From positions 4,402,001 through 4,466,000 of the forward strand of contig NC_008268.1 in assembly GCF_000014565.1 (NCBI RefSeq): a stretch of 64,000 bases of DNA. Reading direction: 5' to 3'. Of this stretch, positions 23,060 to 38,819 are shown piece by piece. The notes under the pieces were generated by a model. That model did not search any database. It saw only the letters and a program-made list of their open reading frames with translations, and was not told the DNA's origin. This DNA comes from Rhodococcus jostii RHA1 (GTDB lineage Bacteria > Actinomycetota > Actinomycetes > Mycobacteriales > Mycobacteriaceae). Position 1 is the stretch's first letter, and the number at the start of each line of letters is the position of its first letter. The translations under genes were made by a program, and so were the position numbers.

Positions 23060-23770
23060 CTAGACGCGCAGGCGCTCCCGGCGCAGCTGCGCGACCTCCG
23101 GCAGGTCGAGCGGCGCGAGTTCGTCGACGCCCAGCGCCCGCTTCAGGAGCAGGTCGGCGAGTTCCGGGTTGCGGGCGAGCGCGGGTCCGTGCATGTACGT
23201 GCCGATCACGGAACCCTGGACGACGCCTTCGAGTCCGTCCCCGACGCCGTTGCCGACGCCGTGCGTGACCTGGGCGAGACCGCGGGCGTCGGCGCCGAGT
23301 GTGGTACCGCCGCGGTGGTTTTCGAACCCCGTGAGCGGCTGCGTCAACCCATCCATCCGTGGTGTCGTGATCACTTCACCGATGGAACGGGTCGCCTGCG
23401 GGGACGTGGTGACGTCGAGCATCGAGACACCGTCGACGCGTTCGCCGCTCGACGTCTCGTACCAGTTGCCGAGCACCTGGATCGCGGCGCAGATCGCCAG
23501 GACGGGGGCGCCGCGTTCGGCGGCCTTCTGCAGTCCGGGGTACTTGGCGAGGTGCCGGGTGGCGAGGCGCTGCGCCGAGTCCTCGGCCCCGCCGAGCGTG
23601 TACACGTCGAGGGATTCCGGGACCGGGTCGTTCAGAGTGATCTCGACGATCTCCGCGTCGTATCCGCGCATGCGCAGTCGCTGCCGGAGGATCAGGGCGT
23701 TTCCGCCGTCGCCGTAGGTGCCCATCACGTCGGGGAGCACCAGGCCGATGCGTACGGTCGAGTCAGGCAT
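23060..23770 (-). CDS. gatD: Lipid II isoglutaminyl synthase, glutaminase subunit GatD
   Basis: A 236-residue class I glutamine amidotransferase. The catalytic Cys is residue 94 in VLAICAAIQVLGNWYE and the His is residue 194 in GTYMHGPALARNPELAD; Arg128 (ATRSIGE) is the glutamine-binding residue described for GatD. It supplies ammonia to MurT, which amidates the D-Glu of the lipid II stem peptide. The gene overlaps murT by 8 bp, the conserved murT-gatD order, and matches M. tuberculosis Rv3713. Confidence 0.93.
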   Translation of the reverse strand: MPDSTVRIGLVLPDVMGTYGDGGNALILRQRLRMRGYDAEIVEITLNDPVPESLDVYTLGGAEDSAQRLATRHLAKYPGLQKAAERGAPVLAICAAIQVLGNWYETSSGERVDGVSMLDVTTSPQATRSIGEVITTPRMDGLTQPLTGFENHRGGTTLGADARGLAQVTHGVGNGVGDGLEGVVQGSVIGTYMHGPALARNPELADLLLKRALGVDELAPLDLPEVAQLRRERLRV

Positions 23771-25016
23771 TGCGCGCCTCCTTCGCGATGGCGGTGTTCA
23801 GGTCGCGGAAGGCGGTGTAGTTGGCGAGCACCTCGACGCGTCCGGGTGGGCAGGACGCGATGGCCCGCAACGGGTTCGGGTCGAGCGTGTGCTCGACGCC
23901 GGCGTACGTGAGGCGGACGGCGAGGTCGGTGCCGCGTTCGCCGGCGGCCACCACCTTGACGCCCTCGAAGTGCTCGAACCGCACGTCCCACAGCCAGGAC
24001 AGGTCCTCGCCGTCGGGAACCTGCCCGTTGACGGCGATCACGAGTCCGTCGACGGTGGGGTCGATCATCGACAGCGCCTCCTGCCAGCCGGCGGGGTTCT
24101 TGGCGAGCAGCATGTGCACGGAGTGCGACCCGACCTCGACGGTGCTGTAGCGGCCCGCGACCTCCTGGACGGTGGCTGCCGCGGCGACGGCGTCCTCCGC
24201 CTTCGCGCCCATCGCGACCGCCGCGGCGACGGCCTGCGCGGCGTTGCCGCGGTTGGCGCGCCCGGGGAGGGCGAGGGTCATCGGGATCTTCAAACCGTCG
24301 GGCCCGTACAGGTTTTCGTCGTCCAGCCACCAGTCGGGGGTCGGGCGTGCGAAGTCGGAACCGGTGCTGCGCCAGTGGGAGCCCTCCCAGACGATGGGTT
24401 CGCCGGTGCGCGGACAGCTGGCGGCGTCGCTGGCCCATCCGCCGCCTGCGGCGACCCAGACGACGTTCTTCGCGTCGTAGGCCACCGAGGTGACGAGGAC
24501 GTCGTCGCAGTTGGCGATCACGACGGCCTCCGGGTGTGCGGCGACGCAGGCGCGGAGTTTGCGTTCGATCATGTTGATCTCGCCGACCCGGTCGAGCTGG
24601 TCGCGGCTGAGGTTGAGCAGCACCAGGGCTTCGGGGTTGACGGCGTCGGAGACGTGCGGGACGTGGAGTTCGTCGACCTCGAGGGCGGCGAGGGGCGCGT
24701 GGACGCGGGTGCTGAGCGCCGCGACGATGCCGGCGTCCATGTTGGCGCCGTCTGCCTGTGTCGCGACCTCACCGAGGGTGGAGAGCGCCGCCGCGGTCAT
24801 CCGGGTGGTGGTGGACTTGCCGTTGGTGCCGGTGATCACCGCGGTGCGCCGGCCTGCGCCGAGCTGCTCCATCAGTGTCGGGTCGATCTTCAGGGCGATC
24901 AGTCCGCCGATCATCGAGCCCTTGCCCCGGCCCGCCTTCTGTGACGCCCACGAGGCCGCTGCCGCTGCGCGCAGGGCGAGCTTGCCCCGCGTCGTGATCC
25001 CAGTTCCAGTACTCAC
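23763..25016 (-). CDS. murT: Lipid II isoglutaminyl synthase, Mur-ligase subunit MurT
   Basis: A 417-residue Mur-ligase-like protein acting at the cytoplasmic membrane on lipid II. The ATP loop is VITGTNGKSTTTRMTAAALS, the central region has LLNLSRDQLDRVGEI, and the C-terminal DUF1727 domain starts LLAKNPAGWQEAL. The Cys4 zinc ribbon of staphylococcal MurT is almost gone: only the Cys of SCPRTGEP remains, and the later pair reads HWRSTGSDFARP. GTG 25016 (VSTGTG) is chosen because longer reading would enter a palindromic repeat. It is translated together with gatD. Confidence 0.92.
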   Translation of the reverse strand: MSTGTGITTRGKLALRAAAAASWASQKAGRGKGSMIGGLIALKIDPTLMEQLGAGRRTAVITGTNGKSTTTRMTAAALSTLGEVATQADGANMDAGIVAALSTRVHAPLAALEVDELHVPHVSDAVNPEALVLLNLSRDQLDRVGEINMIERKLRACVAAHPEAVVIANCDDVLVTSVAYDAKNVVWVAAGGGWASDAASCPRTGEPIVWEGSHWRSTGSDFARPTPDWWLDDENLYGPDGLKIPMTLALPGRANRGNAAQAVAAAVAMGAKAEDAVAAAATVQEVAGRYSTVEVGSHSVHMLLAKNPAGWQEALSMIDPTVDGLVIAVNGQVPDGEDLSWLWDVRFEHFEGVKVVAAGERGTDLAVRLTYAGVEHTLDPNPLRAIASCPPGRVEVLANYTAFRDLNTAIAKEARNA

Positions 25017-25041
25017 TCCGCGAGTTTTGCACAGGGTCCGG

Positions 25042-25968
25042 TCAGACGCCGACTCGCGCGGGAGCAGGTGAGTGCGAAAGTGTGCTCGGACGCACTCTGC
25101 CACTCACCTGGGTGGCGGCGGCACCGGCGATGACGACGACCCCGCCCATCAGCGACAGCATGCTCGGCTCCTCGTGCAGCACCAGCCAGGATGCCCCGAT
25201 CCCGACGATCGGAACCAGCAGGGAGAACGGTGCGACCATCCCGGCGGGGTAGCGGCTGAGCAGCGCTGTCCACAGACCCGAGCCCGCGACCGTGCCGAGA
25301 ATCACGATGTAGGCGAGGCCCGCGAGCGCGAGCGGGCCGGTGCCCTCCAGCGACGACGTCAGGGAGTTCCAGCCCGCGGACGGGCCCTCCACGCCGAACG
25401 ACAGCGCCAGCATCGGCAGGGGCGGAATGACGCACATCCACAGCATCAGGCGCATCGGCTGGTCCGACGCGGCCTTGCGGTTGCCGATGTTGCCCACCGC
25501 CCACGACAGTCCCGCGAGCAGCGTCAGGGCCACCGGCAGCAGCGCGGCGTGCTGGGCGCGGTCCCAGCCGATGAGGGCCATTCCGGCCATCGCCACCAGC
25601 AGTCCGCACACCTGTGCCGGCCGCAGGCGCTCCCGCAGCAGGACCGCGCCGAGGACCACGGTGAACGGTGCGGACGACTGCAGGACCAGCGACGCCAGCC
25701 CGGTGGGCATGCCGACGTGCATGGCCCAGAACAGGAAGGCGAACTGGCCGACGCCGAACCCGAGGCCGTACACCAGCAGCCACTTCAGCGGGACCTGGGG
25801 CCGGGGAACGAACAGGATCACCGGGATCGCGATGACGAAGAATCGCAGCGCGGCGAAGAAGAACGGCGGGAAGTGATCGAGGCCCGCGCGAATGGCGAGG
25901 AAGTTGAGCCCCCACAGGACGACGACGGTGAGTCCGAGCAGCCGGTCGCGGGAGGTCATGCATTCCAT
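25042..25968 (-). CDS. EamA-family (DMT) small-metabolite exporter
   Basis: A 308-residue protein with ten predicted membrane helices in two EamA repeats, from LLGLTVVVLWGLNFLAIRAG to MLSLMGGVVVIAGAAATQVS. Family members export amino acids or related metabolites. Its last 20 residues (VRPSTLSHSPAPARVGV region) are encoded by palindrome B2, so the original gene end appears to have been extended by the repeat. Start is ATG 25968 or in-frame ATG 25959. Divergent from a LysR gene that probably controls it. Substrate not predictable. Confidence 0.85.
   Translation of the reverse strand: MECMTSRDRLLGLTVVVLWGLNFLAIRAGLDHFPPFFFAALRFFVIAIPVILFVPRPQVPLKWLLVYGLGFGVGQFAFLFWAMHVGMPTGLASLVLQSSAPFTVVLGAVLLRERLRPAQVCGLLVAMAGMALIGWDRAQHAALLPVALTLLAGLSWAVGNIGNRKAASDQPMRLMLWMCVIPPLPMLALSFGVEGPSAGWNSLTSSLEGTGPLALAGLAYIVILGTVAGSGLWTALLSRYPAGMVAPFSLLVPIVGIGASWLVLHEEPSMLSLMGGVVVIAGAAATQVSGRVRPSTLSHSPAPARVGV
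25065..25110. repeat. Palindromic repeat B2 inside the end of the EamA gene
   Basis: CAGGTGAGTG (25065-25074) and CACTCACCTG (25101-25110) are exact outer arms; the inner arms GAAAGTG and CGCACTCT pair imperfectly around TGCTCGGA. It is read in frame as the last coding region of the EamA gene. Confidence 0.8.
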
Positions 25969-26017
25969 CGTGAGGTCCGGAAATGATCAGGACAAGCGCA
26001 TTAAAGTGCATCATCGA

Positions 26018-26032
26018 TGTAGTTTTGCTACA
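26018..26032. promoter_or_regulatory. Inverted repeat at the LysR start, candidate LysR box
   Basis: TGTAG-TTTTG-CTACA overlaps the first base of the LysR ATG at 26032, and a weaker TGCATC-ATC-GATGTA lies just before at 26008-26022. The 63-bp gap between the divergent EamA and LysR genes is the expected place for an autoregulatory LysR site. Confidence 0.4.
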
Positions 26033-26925
26033 TGGATGCGACCCGGTTGCGCGTGCTGCGCGAACTGGCGGACCGTGGGACGGTGGCGGCGACCGCGCAG
26101 GCGTTGTCGATGACGCCGTCGGCGGTGTCGCAGCAGCTCAAGATCCTCTCGCGGGAGGCCGGGGTGACCCTGCTCGAACCCGCCGGACGCCGGCTGCGGC
26201 TCACGGATGCCGGTCAGGCACTCGTCGTCCGCGCCGACGACGTCGTGGCCGCCCTGGACCGTGCGGCGGCGGAGATGAGCGCCTACCGCGGTTCGCCGCG
26301 CGGGCGGGTGCGGGTGGCGCTGTTCCCGTCCGGTGCCGCGCTGCTGCTGCCCGGACTGCTGGACGCGCTCGCGGGCAGTGGGGTGGATCTGCAGGCGCGC
26401 GACGAGGACCTGCCCGCCGCCGCGGTGCCCACCCTGCTCGCCGATTACGACGTGGTCCTCACCCATCGCGACGAGCGGGCCCCGGACACGTCCTCGCCGC
26501 GGGTGACGGCCGAACGGCTGATGCGCGAACCCATCGACCTCATCCTGCCGCCGGGCCATCCGCTCGCCAGCCAGGATGCGGTCCGCCCGGACCAGTTGGC
26601 GGACGAGCGGTGGATCAGTGTGCGCGGCGGGTTCCCCGTCGACGACGTGCTGATGTCGGTGGCAGCCGCGACCGGTGTGCAGCCGCATGTGGTGATGCGC
26701 ATCAACGACTTCCGTGTCATCGAGGAACTCGTCGCCGGCGGTCACGGCGTTGCCCTGCTGGCCCGCCATGCGGTGACGAACCGCTCGGTGGTCCAGTTGC
26801 CGCTCGCGGGGGTGCGGGCGGCCCGCATCTACGAGCTGGCCAGGCGGCCGGCCGCCGACGACGTTCCCGCGGTGGCGACGGTGCTGCAGGCGTTCCGGGA
26901 CGTCGCGGCGCGGATCGCGGACTGA
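26032..26925 (+). CDS. LysR-family transcriptional regulator
   Basis: A 297-residue regulator. The N-terminal helix-turn-helix is LRELADRGTVAATAQALSMT followed by PSAVSQQLKILSREAGVTLL; the rest is a substrate-binding domain of the periplasmic-binding type (RVRVALFPSGAALLLPGLLD, HGVALLARHAVTNRSVVQLP). It is divergent from the EamA exporter, the classic LysR-exporter arrangement in which the regulator senses the exported metabolite. A strong hairpin follows its stop. Confidence 0.9.
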   Translation: MDATRLRVLRELADRGTVAATAQALSMTPSAVSQQLKILSREAGVTLLEPAGRRLRLTDAGQALVVRADDVVAALDRAAAEMSAYRGSPRGRVRVALFPSGAALLLPGLLDALAGSGVDLQARDEDLPAAAVPTLLADYDVVLTHRDERAPDTSSPRVTAERLMREPIDLILPPGHPLASQDAVRPDQLADERWISVRGGFPVDDVLMSVAAATGVQPHVVMRINDFRVIEELVAGGHGVALLARHAVTNRSVVQLPLAGVRAARIYELARRPAADDVPAVATVLQAFRDVAARIAD

Positions 26926-26942
26926 ACGGGCCGGAAACGGAC

Positions 26943-26969
26943 GAAGGCCCGCCGGGTGGGCGGGCCTTC
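26943..26969. terminator. Bidirectional terminator hairpin between LysR and SHOCT genes
   Basis: Perfect 11-bp arms GAAGGCCCGCC (26943-26953) and GGCGGGCCTTC (26959-26969) with loop GGGTG, between two convergent genes. Confidence 0.85.
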
Positions 26970-26984
26970 CCGTGGATCGGGAAC

Positions 26985-27365
26985 TCAGCTGCTCAGCGCC
27001 TTCGCCTTCAGCGTCTCGTACTCCTGCTGAGTGATGGTGCCTGCATCGAGTAGGGCCTTCGCGTCCGCGATCTGCTCGGCCGAGGACTTGCCTGCCACGG
27101 AACGGATGTAGCTGTCCTGGGCCTGCTTCACCTCCTGCGCGGCCGCCATCGACCGCTGGGCCATGCCGTCGCTCTTGACGATGAGGTACACCAGCGCAGT
27201 CAACAGGGGGACGAAGAACAGGAAGATGATCCAGATGGCCTTCGCCCAGCCCGACGTCTTATGGTCGCGGAACAGGTCGGTGATGATGGAGAACAACAGG
27301 ATCAGGTAGGCCACGAAGCCGAAGGTGACGATGATCACCCAGAGAAAGTCCCAGAAAGAGTCCAT
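26985..27365 (-). CDS. PLDc_N/SHOCT-domain membrane protein
   Basis: A 126-residue protein. Two membrane helices (VIIVTFGFVAYLILLFSIIT and WAKAIWIIFLFFVPLLTALV, about 9-61) form a PLDc_N-type anchor with the linking DLFRDHKTSG loop. The C-terminus (SAEQIADAKALLDAGTITQQ followed by EYETLKAKAL) is a SHOCT short helical domain, usually an oligomerisation module. Function unknown. Single gene between two terminator hairpins. Confidence 0.85.
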   Translation of the reverse strand: MDSFWDFLWVIIVTFGFVAYLILLFSIITDLFRDHKTSGWAKAIWIIFLFFVPLLTALVYLIVKSDGMAQRSMAAAQEVKQAQDSYIRSVAGKSSAEQIADAKALLDAGTITQQEYETLKAKALSS

Positions 27366-27490
27366 TGCAGCGCTCCATTCACAGTCGAATTCACTCTGCG
27401 CTGACTATCGCACCGGGCCGGGGCACCCGCGTCATCCGAAACAGGTGAAATGCGGCCGGTGCAGACTCCCCACCCGCGGTGGCGGAAACG

Positions 27491-27530
27491 CCGAACGGCC
27501 GCGACACCGGTAGGTGCCGCGGCCGTTCGG
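27491..27530. terminator. Terminator hairpin of the acyl-CoA carboxylase gene
   Basis: Perfect 13-bp arms CCGAACGGCCGCG (27491-27503) and CGCGGCCGTTCGG (27518-27530); the loop itself contains CACC/GGTG. It lies 7 bp beyond the stop of the minus-strand carboxylase gene. Confidence 0.85.
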
Positions 27531-27536
27531 GTGGGA

Positions 27537-33023
<5,487 letters not shown>

Positions 33024-33439
33024 CTGTTATCGCTCCGTTTCCGTAAAACTCATTGATCCGCAGAGTGTTTCGATGGCCAAGGCCATGTCCGCCGAGGACT
33101 GGGTGCCGCCTTCGCGGACACGTGCACCCCTGCACAACCCACTTGACTACCTCCAGGGGCGCCCCGAACGCGATCGTCGGACCTGCGCCATTGCGGGACC
33201 GATGCTCGGGGAATGCGAGCATAACGTCGAAAATATGTACCCGCGCGTAACTTCTGCGTGGCCCCGATCTGCTTGTCAAGCGTTCAATGACTTGCGTGTC
33301 GACCCTACGGCGGAGTAATGAGGCCGGAATTTCGCCGAACTGGGCGTCCTCCGGAGAGGTATCTGCAACCCGTTGTCACAGAGTCGTTTTCGTCCCGTTC
33401 CTCGAGAAGCTCTCGGGGAAGGGAACTTTCACGCGGAAG
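33024..33439. other. Intergenic region between ctaD and the carboxylase gene
   Basis: A 416-bp gap downstream of ctaD and upstream of the carboxylase, both on the minus strand. It must hold the carboxylase promoter, but I see no convincing -35/-10 pair. The only structure recognised is a hairpin near the ctaD end. No coding region with a plausible start and codon usage is seen. Confidence 0.5.
33398..33420 (-). terminator. Possible terminator downstream of ctaD
   Basis: TTCCTCGAGA (33398-33407) and TCTCGGGGAA (33411-33420) pair over 10 bp with one wobble and loop AGC. There is no T-run. It is 20 bp after the ctaD stop. Confidence 0.45.
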
Positions 33440-35179
33440 TTACTGGCGGTTCACCTTCGGGTCGGCGCCTGCGGGTTCGGTCGCGTGCGCCACCGCGCCC
33501 CGCACGCCGACATGTGCCTCGCGGTGCATCCGGTCGACCATGTGCGGATAGTGCAGTTCGAACGCGGGACGCTCGGAGCGGATGCGCGGCAGTTCGGTGA
33601 AGTTGTGCCGCGGCGGCGGGCACGTCGTCGCCCACTCCAGGGAGTTGCCGAACCCCCACGGATCGTCCACAGTGACCACCTCGCCGTACCGGTAGCTCTT
33701 GAAGACGTTCCAGACGAACGGCACGGTCGACGCGCCCAGGACGAACGCGAACACCGTGGAGACCGAGTTGAGGACGGTGAAGCCGTCCGAGGGCAGGTAG
33801 TCGGCGTAGCGGCGCGGCATCCCCTCGGCGCCGAGCCAGTGCTGGACGAGGAACGTGCCGTGGAAACCGGTGAACGTGGTCCAGAAATGCCATTTGCCGA
33901 GACGCTCGTCGAGCATGCGTCCGGTCATCTTCGGGAACCAGAAGTAGATGCCGGCGTACGTGGCGAACACGATCGTCCCGAACAGCACGTAGTGGAAGTG
34001 GGCGATCACGAAGTAGCTGTCGGTGACGTGGAAGTCCAGCGGCGGGCTCGCGAGGATGACGCCGGTGAGACCGCCGAAGATGAACGTGATGAGGAAGCCG
34101 AGCGAGAACAGCATGGGGGTCTCGAACGTCAGCTGCCCTTTCCACATGGTGCCGATCCAGTTGAAGATCTTCACCCCGGTGGGCACCGCGATGAGGAACG
34201 TCATGAACGAGAAGAACGGCAACAGCACCGCGCCCGTCGCGTACATGTGGTGCGCCCACACGGCGATCGACAGGGCCGCGATGGCGATCGTCGCGTAGAC
34301 GAGCCCGCTGTACCCGAAGAGCGGCTTGCGGCTGAAGACCGGGAAGATCTCCGACACGATGCCGAAGAACGGCAGCGCGACGATGTACACCTCCGGATGG
34401 CCGAAGAACCAGAACAGGTGCTGCCACAGCAGCACGCCGCCGGTGGCCGGGTCGTACAGATTCCCGCCCAGGTGGCGGTCGACGAACAGCCCCATCAGCG
34501 CTGCGGTGAGGATCGGGAACGCCACCAGGATCAGGATGCTGGTGATGAAGATGTTCCACGTGAAGATCGGCATCCGGAACATGATCATGCCCGGGGCTCG
34601 CAGGCAGATGACGGTGGTGATCATGTTGACCCCGCCGAGGATGGTGCCGAGACCGGACAACGCAAGCCCCATGATCCACAGATCGGCGCCGACACCCGGC
34701 GCATGCAGCGCGCTCGTCAGCGGCGAGTACGCCGTCCAGCCGAAGTCCGCGGCACCGCCGGGGGTGACGAAACCCGCGATCGCGATGGTGCCGCCGAACA
34801 GGAACGCCCAGTAACTGAACGCGTTGAGACGAGGAAACGCGACGTCGGGGGCGCCGATCTGCAGCGGCAGGATGTAGTTGGCGAACCCGAACACGATCGG
34901 CGTCGCGTACAGCAGCAGCATGATCGTGCCGTGCATCGTGAACAGCTGGTTGTACTGCTCGTTCGACAGGAACTGCAGACCCGGAACGGCGAGCTCGCCG
35001 CGGATCAGCAGGGCCATCAGACCGCCGGCCATGAAGAAGACGAACGACGTGATCAAGTACAGAATCCCCAGGTCCTTGGGATCCGTCGTCGTGATCATCT
35101 TGTAGAAGAAGCTGCCCTTGGGGCGATGCCGGGCCGGAAACGGACGGACCGGACGATGCTGTTGAAATGCCAGATTCAC
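33440..35179 (-). CDS. ctaD: Cytochrome c oxidase subunit I
   Basis: A 579-residue heme-copper oxidase subunit with about 12 membrane helices. The heme a and CuB site is visible: low-spin heme His in [19 protein letters not shown], the His-Tyr crosslink and CuB ligand in [16 protein letters not shown], the CuB His pair in [14 protein letters not shown], and heme ligands in [16 protein letters not shown]. It is the terminal oxidase catalytic core that in actinobacteria docks with the cytochrome bcc complex. ctaC, ctaE and qcr genes are not adjacent; the isolated ctaD location is usual for this group. The C-terminal extension after [19 protein letters not shown] is hydrophilic. Confidence 0.96.
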   Translation of the reverse strand: MNLAFQQHRPVRPFPARHRPKGSFFYKMITTTDPKDLGILYLITSFVFFMAGGLMALLIRGELAVPGLQFLSNEQYNQLFTMHGTIMLLLYATPIVFGFANYILPLQIGAPDVAFPRLNAFSYWAFLFGGTIAIAGFVTPGGAADFGWTAYSPLTSALHAPGVGADLWIMGLALSGLGTILGGVNMITTVICLRAPGMIMFRMPIFTWNIFITSILILVAFPILTAALMGLFVDRHLGGNLYDPATGGVLLWQHLFWFFGHPEVYIVALPFFGIVSEIFPVFSRKPLFGYSGLVYATIAIAALSIAVWAHHMYATGAVLLPFFSFMTFLIAVPTGVKIFNWIGTMWKGQLTFETPMLFSLGFLITFIFGGLTGVILASPPLDFHVTDSYFVIAHFHYVLFGTIVFATYAGIYFWFPKMTGRMLDERLGKWHFWTTFTGFHGTFLVQHWLGAEGMPRRYADYLPSDGFTVLNSVSTVFAFVLGASTVPFVWNVFKSYRYGEVVTVDDPWGFGNSLEWATTCPPPRHNFTELPRIRSERPAFELHYPHMVDRMHREAHVGVRGAVAHATEPAGADPKVNRQ

Positions 35180-35283
35180 GACGCCCCCCGAAGGGTCCGA
35201 GGCGGTTCGGGTCCGGTGTGGACTCCGTTACCAGGGTAGTCACCCGACGGCCGGAGGGAGTCGCTTTCCGGGGCCGGAAACGA

Positions 35284-35322
35284 CGCTGCCGCAGGTGCGC
35301 GTGGTGCGCGCCTGCGGCAGCG
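35284..35322. terminator. Terminator hairpin after leuA
   Basis: Perfect 12-bp arms CGCTGCCGCAGG (35284-35295) and CCTGCGGCAGCG (35311-35322); the 15-nt loop has an inner GCGC/GCGC pairing. It starts 15 bp past the leuA stop on the minus strand. Confidence 0.8.
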
Positions 35323-35337
35323 AGGGTAGGGAAGCGG

Positions 35338-37239
<1,902 letters not shown>

Positions 37240-37255
<16 letters not shown>

Positions 37256-37281
37256 CAACCAAGGAGGAGTGCGCGCTGCAT
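37240..37281 (-). CDS. leuL: leuA leader peptide with three consecutive leucine codons
   Basis: ATG at 37281 opens a 13-codon reading frame, MQRALLLGCRDGV and stop, with the codons CTC CTC CTT in a row. It ends 93 bp before leuA and overlaps the first arm of a terminator-like hairpin, the layout of ribosome-mediated transcription attenuation of leucine operons. A -10-like TACAGT (37289-37294) ends 7 bp upstream, so the leader transcript would be nearly leaderless. Role inferred; the coding sequence itself is seen directly. Confidence 0.65.
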
Positions 37282-37349
37282 ACTCAGCACTGTACTCCGG
37301 GCACCATCGTTCGCGTGCCGGGGTTCGAAGTCCGAGTGAGGAGACAGCG

Positions 37350-38381
37350 GTGGGCCGCAGCACGACGGTGGTATCACCGCTGGTGGCCGCACTTTTTGCG
37401 GTACTGCTCGCGTCGTGTGCCGGGGTAGTCGAGGGGGCGCCGAGCGTGGCGGGGGTCGGCGAGCCGATCTACGGCCTGCCGGTCAGCGACCACAGCCGCG
37501 TCGAGTTGGCCGCCGCCGCCGCGGCCCGCGACATCGCCCCGTGCTCACTGCTCGACGAAAATCTGGTCGCCTCGCTCGGGCAAGTCACCGCGTTCGGTCC
37601 CGTCGGCGATCTCTCGACGTGCCACGCCGAGTTGGTGCCTCCCCGCGGCACGCCCGCCAACCCCGTCTGGGTCGAGGTGACGGTGGGCGAGCGCGAACCC
37701 ACGGAAGAAACCGGTGCGGGCGAGGCGACGGCGGGAATCGAGGTGCGTCCCGCGGTCGGAGCACTCCCGGGCACGTGCACCCTCTACTTCTCGCTGCCCC
37801 CGGTTGCGGGAGTGCCGGCGGACGACGCCACCGCTCCGGGGCGATGGGGGCACGTCTCGTACCTCGATGGGGCGGGCGGAACGGGTGACTCCGCCGCCGG
37901 CGACGACTGCGCGGAGGCCCGTATCGTGCTCGGATCGATCACCGGCAGGCTGCGCACCCCGGTGCCGTTGCGCTCGGAAATCCCTCTCGCGCAGCAGGAT
38001 CCGTGCCGGGTGGTCGAGAAGATGTCCGGACGGGGCGTCGAGACGTTCACCCCGGGCAGCCGTCCCTACGAGTGTCTCCTCACTCTCCGCGGCGGCGACG
38101 CGGCGTCCGTGCAACTGGCCCTGTCGCCCGAACCGTCGCAGACCGGCGGCCCCGAAGCGGTCGAACTCGACGGCAAGACGTTCACGTACTTCCGGGACAC
38201 ACGCGAATGCCACTACTACTTCTACCCGGGTGCGGTGTTCGACACGAACCTGCCGTCGAGTCCGGTGAGCGAACGGGACAAACGCACGAATCGACTGACG
38301 GCGTCCGTGGCGGCGTCCGCGCCTAGCTGCGACGACGCGGAAACGCTGGTGCTCGCTGCGGCCGAAATGTTCGACTACTGA
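37350..38381 (+). CDS. Secreted lipoprotein of unknown function, DUF3558-like
   Basis: A 343-residue exported protein. GTG 37350 after GAGGAG at 37338-37343 gives a signal peptide VGRSTTVVSPLVAALFAVLL with lipobox LLASCAG. The mature part has paired Cys in two repeated modules (IAPCSLLDENLVASLGQVTA with STCHAEL; DPCRVVEKMSGRG with YECLLTL), the organisation of DUF3558-type actinobacterial lipoproteins, in which the start of each module reads D/AxPCxLL. It probably sits on the outer face of the membrane. It is 1 bp before the NTF2-like gene on the same strand and divergent from leuA. Function unknown. Confidence 0.75.
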   Translation: MGRSTTVVSPLVAALFAVLLASCAGVVEGAPSVAGVGEPIYGLPVSDHSRVELAAAAAARDIAPCSLLDENLVASLGQVTAFGPVGDLSTCHAELVPPRGTPANPVWVEVTVGEREPTEETGAGEATAGIEVRPAVGALPGTCTLYFSLPPVAGVPADDATAPGRWGHVSYLDGAGGTGDSAAGDDCAEARIVLGSITGRLRTPVPLRSEIPLAQQDPCRVVEKMSGRGVETFTPGSRPYECLLTLRGGDAASVQLALSPEPSQTGGPEAVELDGKTFTYFRDTRECHYYFYPGAVFDTNLPSSPVSERDKRTNRLTASVAASAPSCDDAETLVLAAAEMFDY

Positions 38382-38382
38382 C

Positions 38383-38733
38383 ATGAACACACAGGTCGAT
38401 GTCGCCCGGGCCTACTTGGACGCGTTGCTCAGCCACGACGGCAACTCGGTGCCGATCGAGCCGCGCGCCGTGCGCTACGAGGTGGGGCTGAAGACGGCGT
38501 TCTCCGGAAATCACCTGCGCCGAAGCCTGTCCGGCGGCCCTCAGTACCGGGTGATCCGGGCGATCCGCGACTGTGTGTGGACGGTCGACGGCGACGACGT
38601 CACCGTCGACTACCTCCTCGACGCCGGACTGTTCGGCCGCACCCTCGTGACGGTCCGGGTGGTCGAGACGTTCCGGATCCCGCAGGACGACCTGCGTATC
38701 CACCGCATCGACGCGAAGATCCGGCGCCCCTGA
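38383..38733 (+). CDS. NTF2-like (DUF8021-type) small protein
   Basis: A 116-residue protein beginning MNTQVDVARAYLDALLSHDG with VPIEPRAVRYEVGLKTAFSG, the alpha-beta layout of NTF2/SnoaL-like cone folds often seen as nuclear-transport-factor-2-like proteins. The mid-part VIRAIRDCVWTVDGDDVTVD and the end VVETFRIPQDDLRIHRIDAK complete the sheet. It starts 1 bp after the stop of the lipoprotein gene and is probably translationally coupled. Ligand or reaction unknown. Confidence 0.75.
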   Translation: MNTQVDVARAYLDALLSHDGNSVPIEPRAVRYEVGLKTAFSGNHLRRSLSGGPQYRVIRAIRDCVWTVDGDDVTVDYLLDAGLFGRTLVTVRVVETFRIPQDDLRIHRIDAKIRRP

Positions 38734-38770
38734 GTGGGACGCCGGACCGTCTGTCGCGCACTGTCTTCCG

Positions 38771-38816
38771 CACGTGAGTGGCATTGTGTGCCCGGGCACG
38801 CTTTGCCACTCACGTG
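38771..38816. repeat. Palindromic repeat B3 between convergent genes
   Basis: A 46-bp near-perfect palindrome: outer arms CACGTGAGTGGCA (38771-38783) and TGCCACTCACGTG (38804-38816) are exact complements, and the centre is GTGCCCGGGCAC. It begins 37 bp after the NTF2-like gene and ends 3 bp before the pirin stop. The best-preserved member of family B; may also terminate both transcripts. Confidence 0.9.
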
Positions 38817-38819
38817 GGG

